Assembly (NCBI GenBank): GCA_003712165.1 | Contig: RHLH01000001.1 | Location: forward strand, 62,001 to 126,000 | Source of the DNA: Phycisphaera sp. | GTDB lineage: Bacteria; Planctomycetota; Phycisphaerae; Phycisphaerales; UBA1924 | Direction: 5' to 3' | Length of the DNA: 64,000 nucleotides | In this document: positions 1 through 7,699 of the stretch, in pieces | How positions within the stretch are numbered: the first letter of the stretch is position 1 | Layout: each line of letters opens with the position of its first letter | Position numbers and translations under genes: made by a program | Notes under the pieces: generated by a model | What the model was told of the DNA's origin: nothing | What the model saw: only the letters and a program-made list of their open reading frames with translations | Database searches by the model: none

Positions 1-813
1 CAGAACGTGGCGTTCGGGCTCAACGTCCGCAAGACTCCCGCCGCTGCCAAGAACCGGGCCGTCAAGGAAGCGCTCGAAGCGGTCCAGATGCTCGAGTACG
101 CCAAGCGAAAGCCCAACCAGCTCTCGGGCGGCCAGCAGCAACGCGTCGCGCTCGCCCGCGCGCTCGTCATCAGGCCCGATGTGCTCCTGCTCGATGAGCC
201 GCTGTCGAACCTTGATGCTAAACTCAGAACAGATCTAAGAAGTGAAATTAGAAAAATATGCAAAAGTGCTGGTTTGACAACAGTTTACGTCACGCACGAT
301 CAGAAGGAGGCGCTCTCGATGGCGGACCGGATCGCCATCATGAAGAAGGGGGTGATCCAGCAGGTCGGCACGCCGCAAGACCTCTACCGCCACCCCATCA
401 GCCAGTTTGTCGCCGGCTTCCTGGGCGAGACCAACTTTGTCGAGGCCAAGGTGCTCGGCAAGGACAGCTCGGATCGGCTCTCGCTCGAAACCCCCGCTGG
501 GAAGTTTCTCGCCTCGCTCCGTGATGATGGGTCGTCCTTCTCCGCGGGTCAGCGCGTGACCTGCTCGATCCGGCCCGAGTCCGTCAAACTCGTCGAGCCG
601 GGCTCGCCCGACTCGCTGCCCGGCAAAAGACTCGAGTCTGTGTACCTCGGCGAGATCGCCCAGCACCAGATCAGACTCGGCGAGCAGACGATGGGACAGG
701 TGCTCTCGGTCAGCGAACTCAACCCGACAGCGGAGCACCTGAGCAGATCAACGACACAGGTCGGCATGCGGGTTGACCCCGCCGACGTCGTCGTTCTTCC
801 TCACGGCAAGTAA
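1..813 (+). CDS. ABC importer ATP-binding subunit (MalK/PotA/FbpC-like), 5' truncated
   Basis: The ATPase of a binding-protein-dependent importer, which would energise uptake from the cytoplasmic face. The frame is open from base 1 and begins at the Q-loop region (QNVAFGL), so Walker A lies outside the window. Visible are the signature [15 protein letters not shown], Walker [14 protein letters not shown] and the H-loop VTHDQ, followed by a C-terminal TOBE-like region with the usual [11 protein letters not shown] linker. That linker resembles PotA/FbpC-type ATPases, but the substrate cannot be told. Codons from about 216 to 290 are strikingly AT-rich (AGA, CTA, ATA, AGT) compared with the rest of the gene. 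It ends 10 bp before a convergent histidine-kinase gene. Permease and binding-protein genes are not in view. Confidence 0.93.
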   Translation, partial: QNVAFGLNVRKTPAAAKNRAVKEALEAVQMLEYAKRKPNQLSGGQQQRVALARALVIRPDVLLLDEPLSNLDAKLRTDLRSEIRKICKSAGLTTVYVTHDQKEALSMADRIAIMKKGVIQQVGTPQDLYRHPISQFVAGFLGETNFVEAKVLGKDSSDRLSLETPAGKFLASLRDDGSSFSAGQRVTCSIRPESVKLVEPGSPDSLPGKRLESVYLGEIAQHQIRLGEQTMGQVLSVSELNPTAEHLSRSTTQVGMRVDPADVVVLPHGK

Positions 814-823
814 ACGGGGGAGA

Positions 824-1648
824 TCAGGCCGCCTCGGCTGCCGCGGGGCTCGCCGGTAGGATCATCGAGAAGCACGCACCGTGGCCAGGCGATGACGAGA
901 CCTCGAGCCTGCCCCCCACCGATTCCACCAGCTGACGGCAGATCGCCAGCCCAAGACCCCTGCCCCCCTGGCGACGGGAATCGGGCGTGCGGACGAACGG
1001 CTCAAAGAGACGGTCGCGGAGCGACGGGTCGATCCCTGGGCCGTCGTCGATCACTGCGAGGCGAATCGCCCCGGTGTTCCACGTGGAACAGGACGACGAC
1101 TCGGCCTCGATTCGGATCCTGCCAGCGGGGGATTTCGACGATTCGATCGCCTTCGCTGCGTTGCTGAGCAGGTTTACGAACACCTGCACAAGCGAGACGT
1201 TCGAGATTGAGGCACACAGGCCGGCCTCGATCTTGAGCTCGATCGTGATGTTGTGGTGGGACTCTTCGGTCCCGAAAGAGCGGACAGCCTCACGGGCGGC
1301 ATCCAGAATGTCGGTCGTGTGCTGCTTTGAGATCGGTTGACCCTCGGTCATCTCGATCACGGCCTCGGCGATCTCTGTTGTTCGGTCGATTCCCACGATG
1401 ATCCTTTCGAGCGCTTTCTTGGCGAGCTCGGGATCCTCCGGCTTGGCGAGTGCCATCTGTGCGACGGCCTTGCCCGGTGTCAGGACGTTGCACACCTCGT
1501 GGGCCAGCAAAGCCGCGGCGAGGTCCGTATTCGAGCGGGCGCGCATCGTCTCCAGCTCGGTGTCGAGCTGGGCCACGCGGGCGGCGAGCGACTCGACCAG
1601 GCCTTCGAGTTTCTCCGGCGTCGGCTTATCGTGCTGGAACTCCGTCAC
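824..1648 (-). CDS. Soluble histidine-kinase-like sensor protein
   Basis: A probable two-component sensor kinase of about 274 residues with no transmembrane segment. A short coiled-coil-like N-terminus is followed by an H-box-like motif (LAHEVCNVLTPG) and a HATPase_c domain with N-box NLLSNAAKAI, G1 box DDGPGID and G2 box GGRGLGLAICRQLV. The frame is open further upstream, but that extension is low-complexity Arg/Pro and runs into the Nudix gene, so the GTG at 1648 is preferred; it lacks a clear Shine-Dalgarno sequence and the start is uncertain. No response regulator gene is adjacent. A perfect parS palindrome is embedded in the coding sequence, where it is read as SCSTWNTG between the N-box and the G1 box. 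Confidence 0.8.
   Translation of the reverse strand: MTEFQHDKPTPEKLEGLVESLAARVAQLDTELETMRARSNTDLAAALLAHEVCNVLTPGKAVAQMALAKPEDPELAKKALERIIVGIDRTTEIAEAVIEMTEGQPISKQHTTDILDAAREAVRSFGTEESHHNITIELKIEAGLCASISNVSLVQVFVNLLSNAAKAIESSKSPAGRIRIEAESSSCSTWNTGAIRLAVIDDGPGIDPSLRDRLFEPFVRTPDSRRQGGRGLGLAICRQLVESVGGRLEVSSSPGHGACFSMILPASPAAAEAA
1075..1090. promoter_or_regulatory. parS: parS centromere-like site 1
   Basis: The 16-bp perfect palindrome TGTTCCACGTGGAACA matches the known bacterial parS consensus (TGTTNCACGTGAAACA family; the GTTCCACGTGGAAC core is used in several phyla). It lies inside the histidine-kinase-like gene, 1.2 kb upstream of parB. ParB is expected to bind here and spread. That function is inferred from sequence identity and proximity. 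Confidence 0.85.
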
Positions 1649-1755
1649 GCCGCGTCCATCGGGCGGCGGGGGGCGTGAGTTGGGTCGAGTCCGTAAAAAA
1701 GTGCGAAAATGCCGACGAACACGCGAGATTCTCGGCAACGGGTCTGCTGAGCCCT

Positions 1756-2211
1756 TCAGTCGTCCTGGCGATCGCTGATGAATTCGATGCCCTGGGCTGC
1801 CGAATCCCCCCCGCCGACGAGCCAGGCCTTGATGGATCTCGGCCTCAGGTCGGCGTCCACGATCGCGGCGTGCTCGAGCCACTCAAACCCGATGTCGTCC
1901 TCTTTGCTCTCGATGGTCTCGCTGAGCTCACTGGAGTGTTCCACGTGGAACACCACGTTGATCTCGTGACCCCCCTGCCCGAAGAGCACCTCGGCGACGG
2001 CTTCGCAATCACCGACTTCGACGGCCAAACCTGTCTCTTCCTCGAACTCGCGGGCCAGCGCCTCGGCGGCTGTCTCGCCCAACTCCACGTGGCCGCCCGG
2101 CAGGTACGTGTAGCCCTTGGCCAGGTTCCTGCACACGAGGATGGCGGAACCTCGGGCAAGCACGCCTCGGGCGATGATTTCTGGTGCTTTGTGGTCTGAT
2201 TGTGCGCTCAT
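1756..2211 (-). CDS. Nudix hydrolase family protein
   Basis: A 151-residue Nudix protein, predicted to hydrolyse a nucleoside diphosphate linked to another moiety, with Mg2+ bound by the Nudix-box glutamates. The box is complete: GHVELGE, seven residues, then REFEEETGL. Start chosen at ATG 2211 (MSAQSDHKAP); the frame is open much further upstream, but that stretch lies antisense to parB and is a shadow. Length suits a single-domain Nudix enzyme. The substrate cannot be predicted. It is divergent from parB, with about 100 bp between starts. The second parS site is embedded in it and read as VFHVEH. Confidence 0.85.
   Translation of the reverse strand: MSAQSDHKAPEIIARGVLARGSAILVCRNLAKGYTYLPGGHVELGETAAEALAREFEEETGLAVEVGDCEAVAEVLFGQGGHEINVVFHVEHSSELSETIESKEDDIGFEWLEHAAIVDADLRPRSIKAWLVGGGDSAAQGIEFISDRQDD
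1937..1952. promoter_or_regulatory. parS: parS centromere-like site 2
   Basis: A second perfect copy of TGTTCCACGTGGAACA, 862 bp from the first and about 360 bp upstream of parB, inside the Nudix gene. I found no other exact copy in the window. Two identical 16-bp palindromes next to parB are very unlikely by chance. Confidence 0.87.
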
Positions 2212-2310
2212 GTGTGGGCCTGTCCTTGGCTGATCCCGGATCGCTTGTCGGCGGAACGACGGCTGGCGTAAACTAGGGGAGCCAGGAATCATTGGCAAGG
2301 AGGCCGACGG

Positions 2311-3330
2311 ATGAGCACCGACGCGACAAGTGGCAAAGCAAAGAGACGAAGGCTGGGCAAGGGTCTCAGCGGCATGATCGGCGGGCCTGTTCAGGTCGAA
2401 CAGACCCAGACGGATGCACAGCCGGCCCAGAACCAGCCTGTCGCCGCCCCAACGCCCCAGCCGAGCACCCCGGATCAGCCAACACCCAAAGCCGAGCCCA
2501 AGACACCAGAAGGCCCCGCAACCATGCTGGCGGTATCTGGTGTAATACCTAACAGAAACCAACCAAGAAAATCGTTCGAGCAGGGCTCGCTCCAGAGTCT
2601 GGCGGCGTCGATCAAGGCCGACGGCCTGATGCAGCCGATCGTGGTCAGGCCCGCAAGCAGCGGGGGATCCACGGGCGGGCGGTACGAGCTCATCGCCGGC
2701 GAACGGCGGTGGAGGGCGGCCAAGATCGCGGGCCTCACGCACATCCCCGCGATTGTCCGCGAGGAGACGGACAAGAGCTCGGCGCAGCTGGCGCTCATCG
2801 AGAACATCCACCGCGAGGACCTGAACGCGGTCGAACGAGCCGAGGCGCTGGCGGAGCTGGCGACGAGGTTCGAGATGACCCACGGCGAGATCGCCGACCG
2901 CCTCGGCATGGACCGCTCGAGCGTGGCGAACCTCATCAGGCTCTGTGATCTCGAAGAGGAGATCCGCACGCTCATCGCGGCGGGGGAGCTGGGCCAGGGG
3001 CACGGCAAAGCATTGCTTTCAGTTCCAGAAGGAAACCAGAGGATCAAGCTCGCGGCCAAGGCGGCGCGTGAGGAATGGTCGGTCAGGCAGATGGAAGCCG
3101 AGGCGAAGAAACTCGGCAAGCCTCAGGACGCTGCCGCGGCTGCAGAGCCCGCCAGGAGGTCGGCGGTGCACGCGGATCTCGAGAAGAAGCTGAGCGACCA
3201 CCTCGGCACGAAGGTGAGCATCAAGACGAACAAGGCCGGCACTAAGGGCAGGCTTGTGATCGATTTCTACGGGATCGATCACTTCGACGGGCTTGTGCGC
3301 TCGCTCGGGGTTGATGCGGACCGGGTGTAA
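2311..3330 (+). CDS. parB: Chromosome partitioning protein ParB
   Basis: A 339-residue ParB, the CTP-dependent DNA clamp that loads at parS and recruits ParA and SMC for chromosome segregation. The N-terminus carries the ParA-interaction motif (RRRLGKGLSGMIGG), then a Pro/Gln-rich linker. The core has the GVIPNRNQPR box and the CTP-binding motif GERRWRAAK, followed by IENIHREDLN, the helix-turn-helix region (MDRSSVANLIRL, GQGHGKALLS) and a C-terminal dimerisation region. A good Shine-Dalgarno (AAGGAGG) precedes ATG 2311. parA is not adjacent, which is unusual because parAB is normally an operon. Two short stretches, around 2535-2570 and 3012-3045, have AT-rich rare-type codons exactly at conserved motifs. 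Confidence 0.97.
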   Translation: MSTDATSGKAKRRRLGKGLSGMIGGPVQVEQTQTDAQPAQNQPVAAPTPQPSTPDQPTPKAEPKTPEGPATMLAVSGVIPNRNQPRKSFEQGSLQSLAASIKADGLMQPIVVRPASSGGSTGGRYELIAGERRWRAAKIAGLTHIPAIVREETDKSSAQLALIENIHREDLNAVERAEALAELATRFEMTHGEIADRLGMDRSSVANLIRLCDLEEEIRTLIAAGELGQGHGKALLSVPEGNQRIKLAAKAAREEWSVRQMEAEAKKLGKPQDAAAAAEPARRSAVHADLEKKLSDHLGTKVSIKTNKAGTKGRLVIDFYGIDHFDGLVRSLGVDADRV

Positions 3331-3534
3331 GCCGGTCGGGAGCACGGATGCGTAATCGCAACATTGTGTTTCAATCCCCGACAGAGGGGCTCTTGCTGTC
3401 GGGGACGTATATAGACCCTTGCGATGCGCGGCCTGGGTGAAACTCCGCAGGGGCTCACCGCCCTTTGATAACAGGTATAGCGATGCAGGATTTCGCATCC
3501 TTCGTGAATTGGCGAGGAGTGGCGGTCTATGAGA
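3331..3534. other. Intergenic region downstream of parB with hairpins
   Basis: About 200 bp with no convincing ORF. It contains an 8-bp stem (CCCCGACA at 3376-3383 with TGTCGGGG at 3397-3404) that may weaken or end parB transcription, but no T-run follows. Further short complementary stretches occur at 3480-3510. No known RNA family was recognised. Confidence 0.4.
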
Positions 3535-3560
3535 AAACCGGAGGCGGTTGCCTCCGGTTT
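3535..3560 (-). terminator. Intrinsic terminator for the lipoprotein gene
   Basis: An 11-bp perfect stem (AAACCGGAGGC / GCCTCCGGTTT) with a 4-nt loop. On the minus strand it is followed by TTTTCTC, so it fits a terminator for the minus-strand gene ending at 3587. It could act in both directions and also end parB transcription. Confidence 0.75.
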
Positions 3561-3586
3561 CGTTCGTGCTGATATGTGTAACGGAT

Positions 3587-3871
3587 TTACCAGGCGCTGG
3601 GCTCAGGAGTCAGCCGGGTCGGGCGGTCCATGTACCAGGCGTATCGCCAGTCGCGGTAGAGCATGCGCTTGGATTCGTCTCTGATGAGTGCGTTGAGGTT
3701 CTTGGCGTCGTCGGGGCGCTCGCTCATGGTGATGAGATCGGGTGTTGGATCGTTGCGGAACTCGCTGAGCCGGTTGCGTTCACTGGAGCAGCCCGTGAGG
3801 AAAGCGGCGGCACCTGCGATGGCGACGGCGAATGCGATGGTCTGGCGGGCGCGCTTGTTTGCGGTGAACAT
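3587..3871 (-). CDS. Small predicted lipoprotein
   Basis: A 94-residue protein with a basic N-terminus, a hydrophobic segment (TIAFAVAIAGAAAF) and a lipobox LTGC, so it is probably acylated and anchored at the cell envelope. The mature part is polar, charged and Tyr/Trp-rich (YRDWRYAWYMDRPTRL) with no recognised domain. ATG 3871 was chosen because AGGAGT sits just upstream; an extension to 3934 would place the signal peptide internally. It appears to be a single-gene transcript ending at the hairpin at 3535-3560. Function unknown. Confidence 0.7.
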   Translation of the reverse strand: MFTANKRARQTIAFAVAIAGAAAFLTGCSSERNRLSEFRNDPTPDLITMSERPDDAKNLNALIRDESKRMLYRDWRYAWYMDRPTRLTPEPSAW

Positions 3872-4265
3872 ATGTGTGACTCCTGCTGCGCGGCTTTGGC
3901 CGCCGGTTCTTGGCGCAGCATAGCGTGCGTGCACGCGCCTGGCTGCGCATCTGGACTGGGTTGGTCCTGTTTCGATGCCGAGGCACGGCCCTGATCATCC
4001 TTGGGGCGGATCGTGCTTGGTCTCGGCTTTCGGCTCGGCCAGGGCCCATTCCCACCTGGGTCCGAGGCCGGTGTTTGGTTGTTTGTACCCGATTGGGTGG
4101 TCGGCGTCAAACCGGACGTTGTGAATCGAACAAGTTGGTGTGAATCCGTTCGAGGGAAGTTGGATTCTCAAGGGCTGGCTGTATGCTCGACCGAGATGAG
4201 AGAGGGAGCCCGCCGCATCTGGAATGGAGGACGGGCGAAGTGAGTTCTGTACGCGTCGGATCGAA
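3872..4265. other. Gene-poor stretch, nothing recognised
   Basis: About 390 bp between the lipoprotein start and the structured RNA. The open frames here are overlapping, biased in composition and lack convincing starts. It presumably holds promoters for the lipoprotein gene (minus strand) and the RNA (plus strand), but I could not pick out convincing -35/-10 boxes. Confidence 0.4.
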
Positions 4266-4480
4266 ATGTTGAGCCGGGGCTTTGGCTCAGCCGGGAGCAT
4301 GTCAGGCGTACATGTCCAAACCTTTCCGACCCTACGGGAGCCGTTGAATGCGGCCGGTCGAAGGCCAAGCCTCCGTTGAGTGGAAGGCCGGGCACCGGAC
4401 GAGCGGCACCCACCTACGAGTAGGGTTTGGGCATCCCTGGCCGCACCGGTTGAGCCGAGTCCCCGGCTCGCGATCTTTTT
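4266..4480 (+). ncRNA. ssrS: Structured non-coding RNA, 6S-RNA-like
   Basis: A stretch of about 215 nt closed by a long terminal helix: 4271-4294 pairs with 4446-4469 over 24 positions, with one C-U mismatch and a few G-U pairs. A run of five T follows (4476-4480). Inside, CCAAA (4316-4320) and CCCTAC (4330-4335) can pair with TTTGG (4426-4430) and GTAGGG (4420-4425), and a small CATGT/ACATG hairpin sits on the 5' side. Length, the long closing stem with an interrupted interior, and a CACCCACCTAC-type 3' segment recall 6S RNA, the RNA that binds sigma-70 holoenzyme. RNase P, tmRNA and SRP RNA signatures are absent. The RNA itself is fairly well supported; the 6S label is an inference. Confidence 0.55.
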
Positions 4481-4525
4481 CCAATCCCTTCAACGTCCAG
4501 CTTTTATCGACCGATCGTGGTGGGT

Positions 4526-4732
4526 ATGACACTCTCCGGACTGGTCTCTGACACTGGTGCACGCGGCGATTACCTGATCGCGCGGAAGGTCCTCGACGCG
4601 ATGGAGAGCGAGGGGGCGGCTGCGGTGCAGATGATCAAGGACGCTGCCGAGGTGGGCAAGCACAGCAGGGGTGCTGTGAGCCCCGTGGCTGCTGTGAGCG
4701 AGCCCGGGCGGAACCTCGACATCACCGCCTGA
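4526..4732 (+). CDS. Small YjfB-like putative motility protein
   Basis: A 68-residue protein. Its pattern resembles the YjfB/'putative motility protein' family: a short N-terminal helix, a central amphipathic helix LIARKVLDAMESEGAAAVQM, a polar linker, and a C-terminal GRNLDITA resembling the family's terminal G..LD..A motif. The molecular role of that family is not established. ATG 4526 follows two in-frame GTG codons (4517 and 4520), so the start may be three codons further upstream. It begins 45 bp after the T-run of the structured RNA. No flagellar genes are in view. Confidence 0.55.
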   Translation: MTLSGLVSDTGARGDYLIARKVLDAMESEGAAAVQMIKDAAEVGKHSRGAVSPVAAVSEPGRNLDITA

Positions 4733-4936
4733 TCCGGGTATTGATCTCACAAAACGACCGATAACCACAACCGACAGTCGCTGTCGATCTGGCAGCAATT
4801 CGTGGTTGTGCGCTGGTCGGTGCAGTTGAGAATCGCGTTCTGGGGCTTCTGGGGGCGATTCGGTGTGCGGCGCGCGTGTTGCACCTCTGATGACGGTCTT
4901 GCTCCGAGGTGAGTAGGGCTGGATCGGAGGTACGAC

Positions 4937-7636
4937 GTGACACCAGACCGCATGACAACGCTCGCGCAGCAGGCTCTCGCCTCGGCTCAGCAGAAGGCGA
5001 TGACGGGTCAGCACCCGGAGGTGATGGGGCTGCACGTGCTCAGCGCGCTGCTCGAGGACAAGTCGGGGACGGCTCGTTCGATCCTCGAGCGGGCGGGGGT
5101 GAGCGCGGACCAGATCGAGAAGATCACCGAGAGCGAGATATCGCGGCTGCCGACCACGAGCAGCGGGGCGGGCTCGGGCGGCCGGGCGATCATGGAGATC
5201 CTGGGCAAGGCCGACGCGATCAGCAAGGAGATGAACGACTCGTACATCACGGGCGAGCATCTGCTCATCGCGCTCGCGGAGGTGAAGGGGCCAGCGCAGG
5301 AGGTGCTGGATCTGAACGCGGCGACGCCGAAGGTGTTGCGCGAGGCCGTGAAGCAGATCCGCGAGGCGTCGGGTGTCACGAACATCAACGACCAGAGCGC
5401 GGAGGGGAGTTTCGAGGCGCTCAAGAAGTACGGCATCGATCTGACCGAGCGCGCTCAGCAGGGCAAGCTGGACCCGGTGATCGGTCGGGATGACGAGATA
5501 CGTCGATGCATGCAGGTGCTCTCGCGCCGAACGAAGAACAACCCGGTTCTGATTGGCGAGCCCGGTGTCGGCAAGACGGCGATCGCGGAGGGGCTTGCGC
5601 TGCGGATCGTCAACGGCGATTGCCCGGACGGGATGAAGGACAAGCGGATCATCGCACTCGATGTCGGCCAGCTGCTTGCGGGCGCGAAGTTCCGGGGTGA
5701 GTTCGAGGAACGGCTCAAGGCTGTGCTCCGAGAGGTCGAGGCGTCGGCGGGCCAGGTGATCCTGTTTATCGATGAGTTGCACACGATCATCGGGGCGGGT
5801 GCCGCCGAGGGCGCGGTGAGCGCGGGGAATCTTCTGAAGCCGGCGCTTGCAAGAGGCGAGCTGCGGTGCATCGGCGCGACGACTCTCGACGAATACAGGA
5901 AGCACATCGAGAAGGACGCGGCGTTTGAGCGCCGGTTCCAGCAGGTGTACGTGGACCAGCCAACGGTTGAAGAAACGGTTGCGATTCTGCGGGGATTGAA
6001 AGAAAGGTACGAGGCGCACCACGGGGTGCGGATTCAGGACAGCGCGATCCTCGCTGCGGCTCAGCTCTCGAACCGATACATCGCTGACAGGTTCCTGCCC
6101 GACAAGGCGATCGACCTTGTGGACGAGGCGTCGAGCAGGCTTCGGATCGAGAACGACTCGATGCCGACGGCGATGGACGAGATCCGCCGAAAGATCATGC
6201 AGCTCGAGATGGAACGCGAGGCGCTGCGGATCGAGGAGGGCGAGAAGGACATCAGCGAGGCGAACAAGAAAGAGCTCGACCGGATCGAGCGAGAGCTGAC
6301 AGAACTCAACGAAGAGAACGCGGCGATCACCGCGAAGTGGGACATCGAGAAGAAGGATCTTGATGCGGTCAAGAACGTAAAGGAGCAGATCGATGCCAAA
6401 CGGGTCGAACTGGAACAGGCACAGCGGCGCGGCGACCTCGAGACGGCGGCACGCGTGCAATACGGCGAGATGCGTGAACTTGAGACGCGGCTCTCCCAGG
6501 CGGAAGCCAGGCTCGACGAGCGGTCGGCGTCGGGTGATGCGCTAGTTAAGGAAGAGGTCGACGCGGAGCAGATCGCTGACATCGTGTCGCGGTGGACGGG
6601 GATCCCTGTCTCGCGTCTTGTTGAATCGGAGCGGGAGAAGCTGGTCCGGATGGAGGACCACCTGCGCGAGCGCGTGGTGGGACAGGACGAGTCCCTGCGT
6701 GCGGTCGCCGACGCGGTGCGGCGAAGCAGAGCCGGGCTCGGCGACCCCGACCGGCCCATCGGCAGCTTCCTGTTCCTCGGGCCCACTGGTGTGGGCAAGA
6801 CCGAGACGTGCAAAGCGCTGGCGCAGTTCCTGTTTGATACGGAAGAGGCGATGGTGCGCATCGACATGTCGGAGTTCATGGAGAAGCACTCTGTGTCTCG
6901 TCTGATCGGTGCGCCCCCCGGGTACGTCGGTTACGAGGAGGGCGGCGTGCTGACCGAGGCGGTTCGGCGCAGGCCCTACTCGGTGCTCCTGCTCGATGAG
7001 ATCGAGAAGGCTCACCCGGACGTGTTTAATGTGCTGCTGCAGCTGCTCGATGATGGTCGCCTGACGGACGGCCAGGGGCGCACAGTTGACTTCAAGAACA
7101 CGATCGTCGTCATGACGAGCAACATCGGCAGCCAGAAAATCCAGGAGATGACCGAGGCGGGCGCCGAGGACTGGGAGATCGAGGCTGCGGTGCGCGACCT
7201 CGTGCGGCGCGGCCCGGGCGCGGACATCGCGAGCAAGCAGACGGGCGATCTTGAAGAGATGCGGGCGCGCGTGAACCTCGACGTGCATCAGGGCTTCATG
7301 CGTCCCGAGCTTCTCAACCGGATCGACGAGACGGTTGTGTTCCACAGGCTCGGCCGCGATGTGCTCGCCAGGATCGTGGACATCCAGCTTCAGCACCTGC
7401 GCGAGCGGATGGCCGACCGTGAGATGACGCTCACGGTGACCGACGCGGCGAAGGCCCTGATCGGCGAGCAGGGCTGGGACCCGGCGTTCGGCGCCAGGCC
7501 TCTGAAGCGCACGATCCAGCAGCGGATCGAGAACCCGCTTGCGAGCAAGATCCTCGCAGGCGAGTTTGGCGCGGGGGATTCGGTCGTTGTTGATGCCGAG
7601 GGGCAGAGTGTGGTGTTCAAGAAGAGCGGTGCCTGA
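4937..7636 (+). CDS. clpB: ATP-dependent disaggregase ClpB
   Basis: An 899-residue Hsp100 chaperone that threads aggregated proteins through a hexameric pore together with DnaK. In order: a double Clp-N domain, NBD1 with Walker [10 protein letters not shown] (about residue 206) and Walker [10 protein letters not shown], the ClpB-specific coiled-coil middle domain (about 410-540), and NBD2 with GPTGVGKTE (about 614), [16 protein letters not shown] and the C-terminal small domain with the FGARPLKR sensor-2 motif. GTG 4937 is supported by GGAGG 7 nt upstream. It is slightly longer than the usual 850-870 residues because of an insertion after [10 protein letters not shown] (about residues 730-765) in NBD2. 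No CIRCE element was seen upstream. Confidence 0.97.
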   Translation: MTPDRMTTLAQQALASAQQKAMTGQHPEVMGLHVLSALLEDKSGTARSILERAGVSADQIEKITESEISRLPTTSSGAGSGGRAIMEILGKADAISKEMNDSYITGEHLLIALAEVKGPAQEVLDLNAATPKVLREAVKQIREASGVTNINDQSAEGSFEALKKYGIDLTERAQQGKLDPVIGRDDEIRRCMQVLSRRTKNNPVLIGEPGVGKTAIAEGLALRIVNGDCPDGMKDKRIIALDVGQLLAGAKFRGEFEERLKAVLREVEASAGQVILFIDELHTIIGAGAAEGAVSAGNLLKPALARGELRCIGATTLDEYRKHIEKDAAFERRFQQVYVDQPTVEETVAILRGLKERYEAHHGVRIQDSAILAAAQLSNRYIADRFLPDKAIDLVDEASSRLRIENDSMPTAMDEIRRKIMQLEMEREALRIEEGEKDISEANKKELDRIERELTELNEENAAITAKWDIEKKDLDAVKNVKEQIDAKRVELEQAQRRGDLETAARVQYGEMRELETRLSQAEARLDERSASGDALVKEEVDAEQIADIVSRWTGIPVSRLVESEREKLVRMEDHLRERVVGQDESLRAVADAVRRSRAGLGDPDRPIGSFLFLGPTGVGKTETCKALAQFLFDTEEAMVRIDMSEFMEKHSVSRLIGAPPGYVGYEEGGVLTEAVRRRPYSVLLLDEIEKAHPDVFNVLLQLLDDGRLTDGQGRTVDFKNTIVVMTSNIGSQKIQEMTEAGAEDWEIEAAVRDLVRRGPGADIASKQTGDLEEMRARVNLDVHQGFMRPELLNRIDETVVFHRLGRDVLARIVDIQLQHLRERMADREMTLTVTDAAKALIGEQGWDPAFGARPLKRTIQQRIENPLASKILAGEFGAGDSVVVDAEGQSVVFKKSGA

Positions 7637-7699
7637 GAGAAACGGGCGGACGCTTTCATCTAAAAGCACTGTTTCGCGGCTTTGTTTTCGTTTACTCGA

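Noticed and set aside
1649..1882. N-terminal extension of the kinase-like gene
   Set aside because: The upstream residues are Arg/Pro-rich and overlap the Nudix coding region, typical of a shadow extension.
3370..3404. ATTGAAAC next to GGGG on the minus strand, resembling the end of a CRISPR repeat
   Set aside because: Single copy with no repeats nearby; it is part of a simple hairpin downstream of parB.
4733..4936. CIRCE or other heat-shock operator upstream of clpB
   Set aside because: Only a short CACAACC/GGTTGTG inverted repeat was found; the CIRCE consensus is absent.
4490..6460. Large open frame on the minus strand opposite clpB
   Set aside because: A GC-rich shadow of clpB with Arg/Leu-rich composition, no recognisable motif and no start context; clpB on the + strand is clear.
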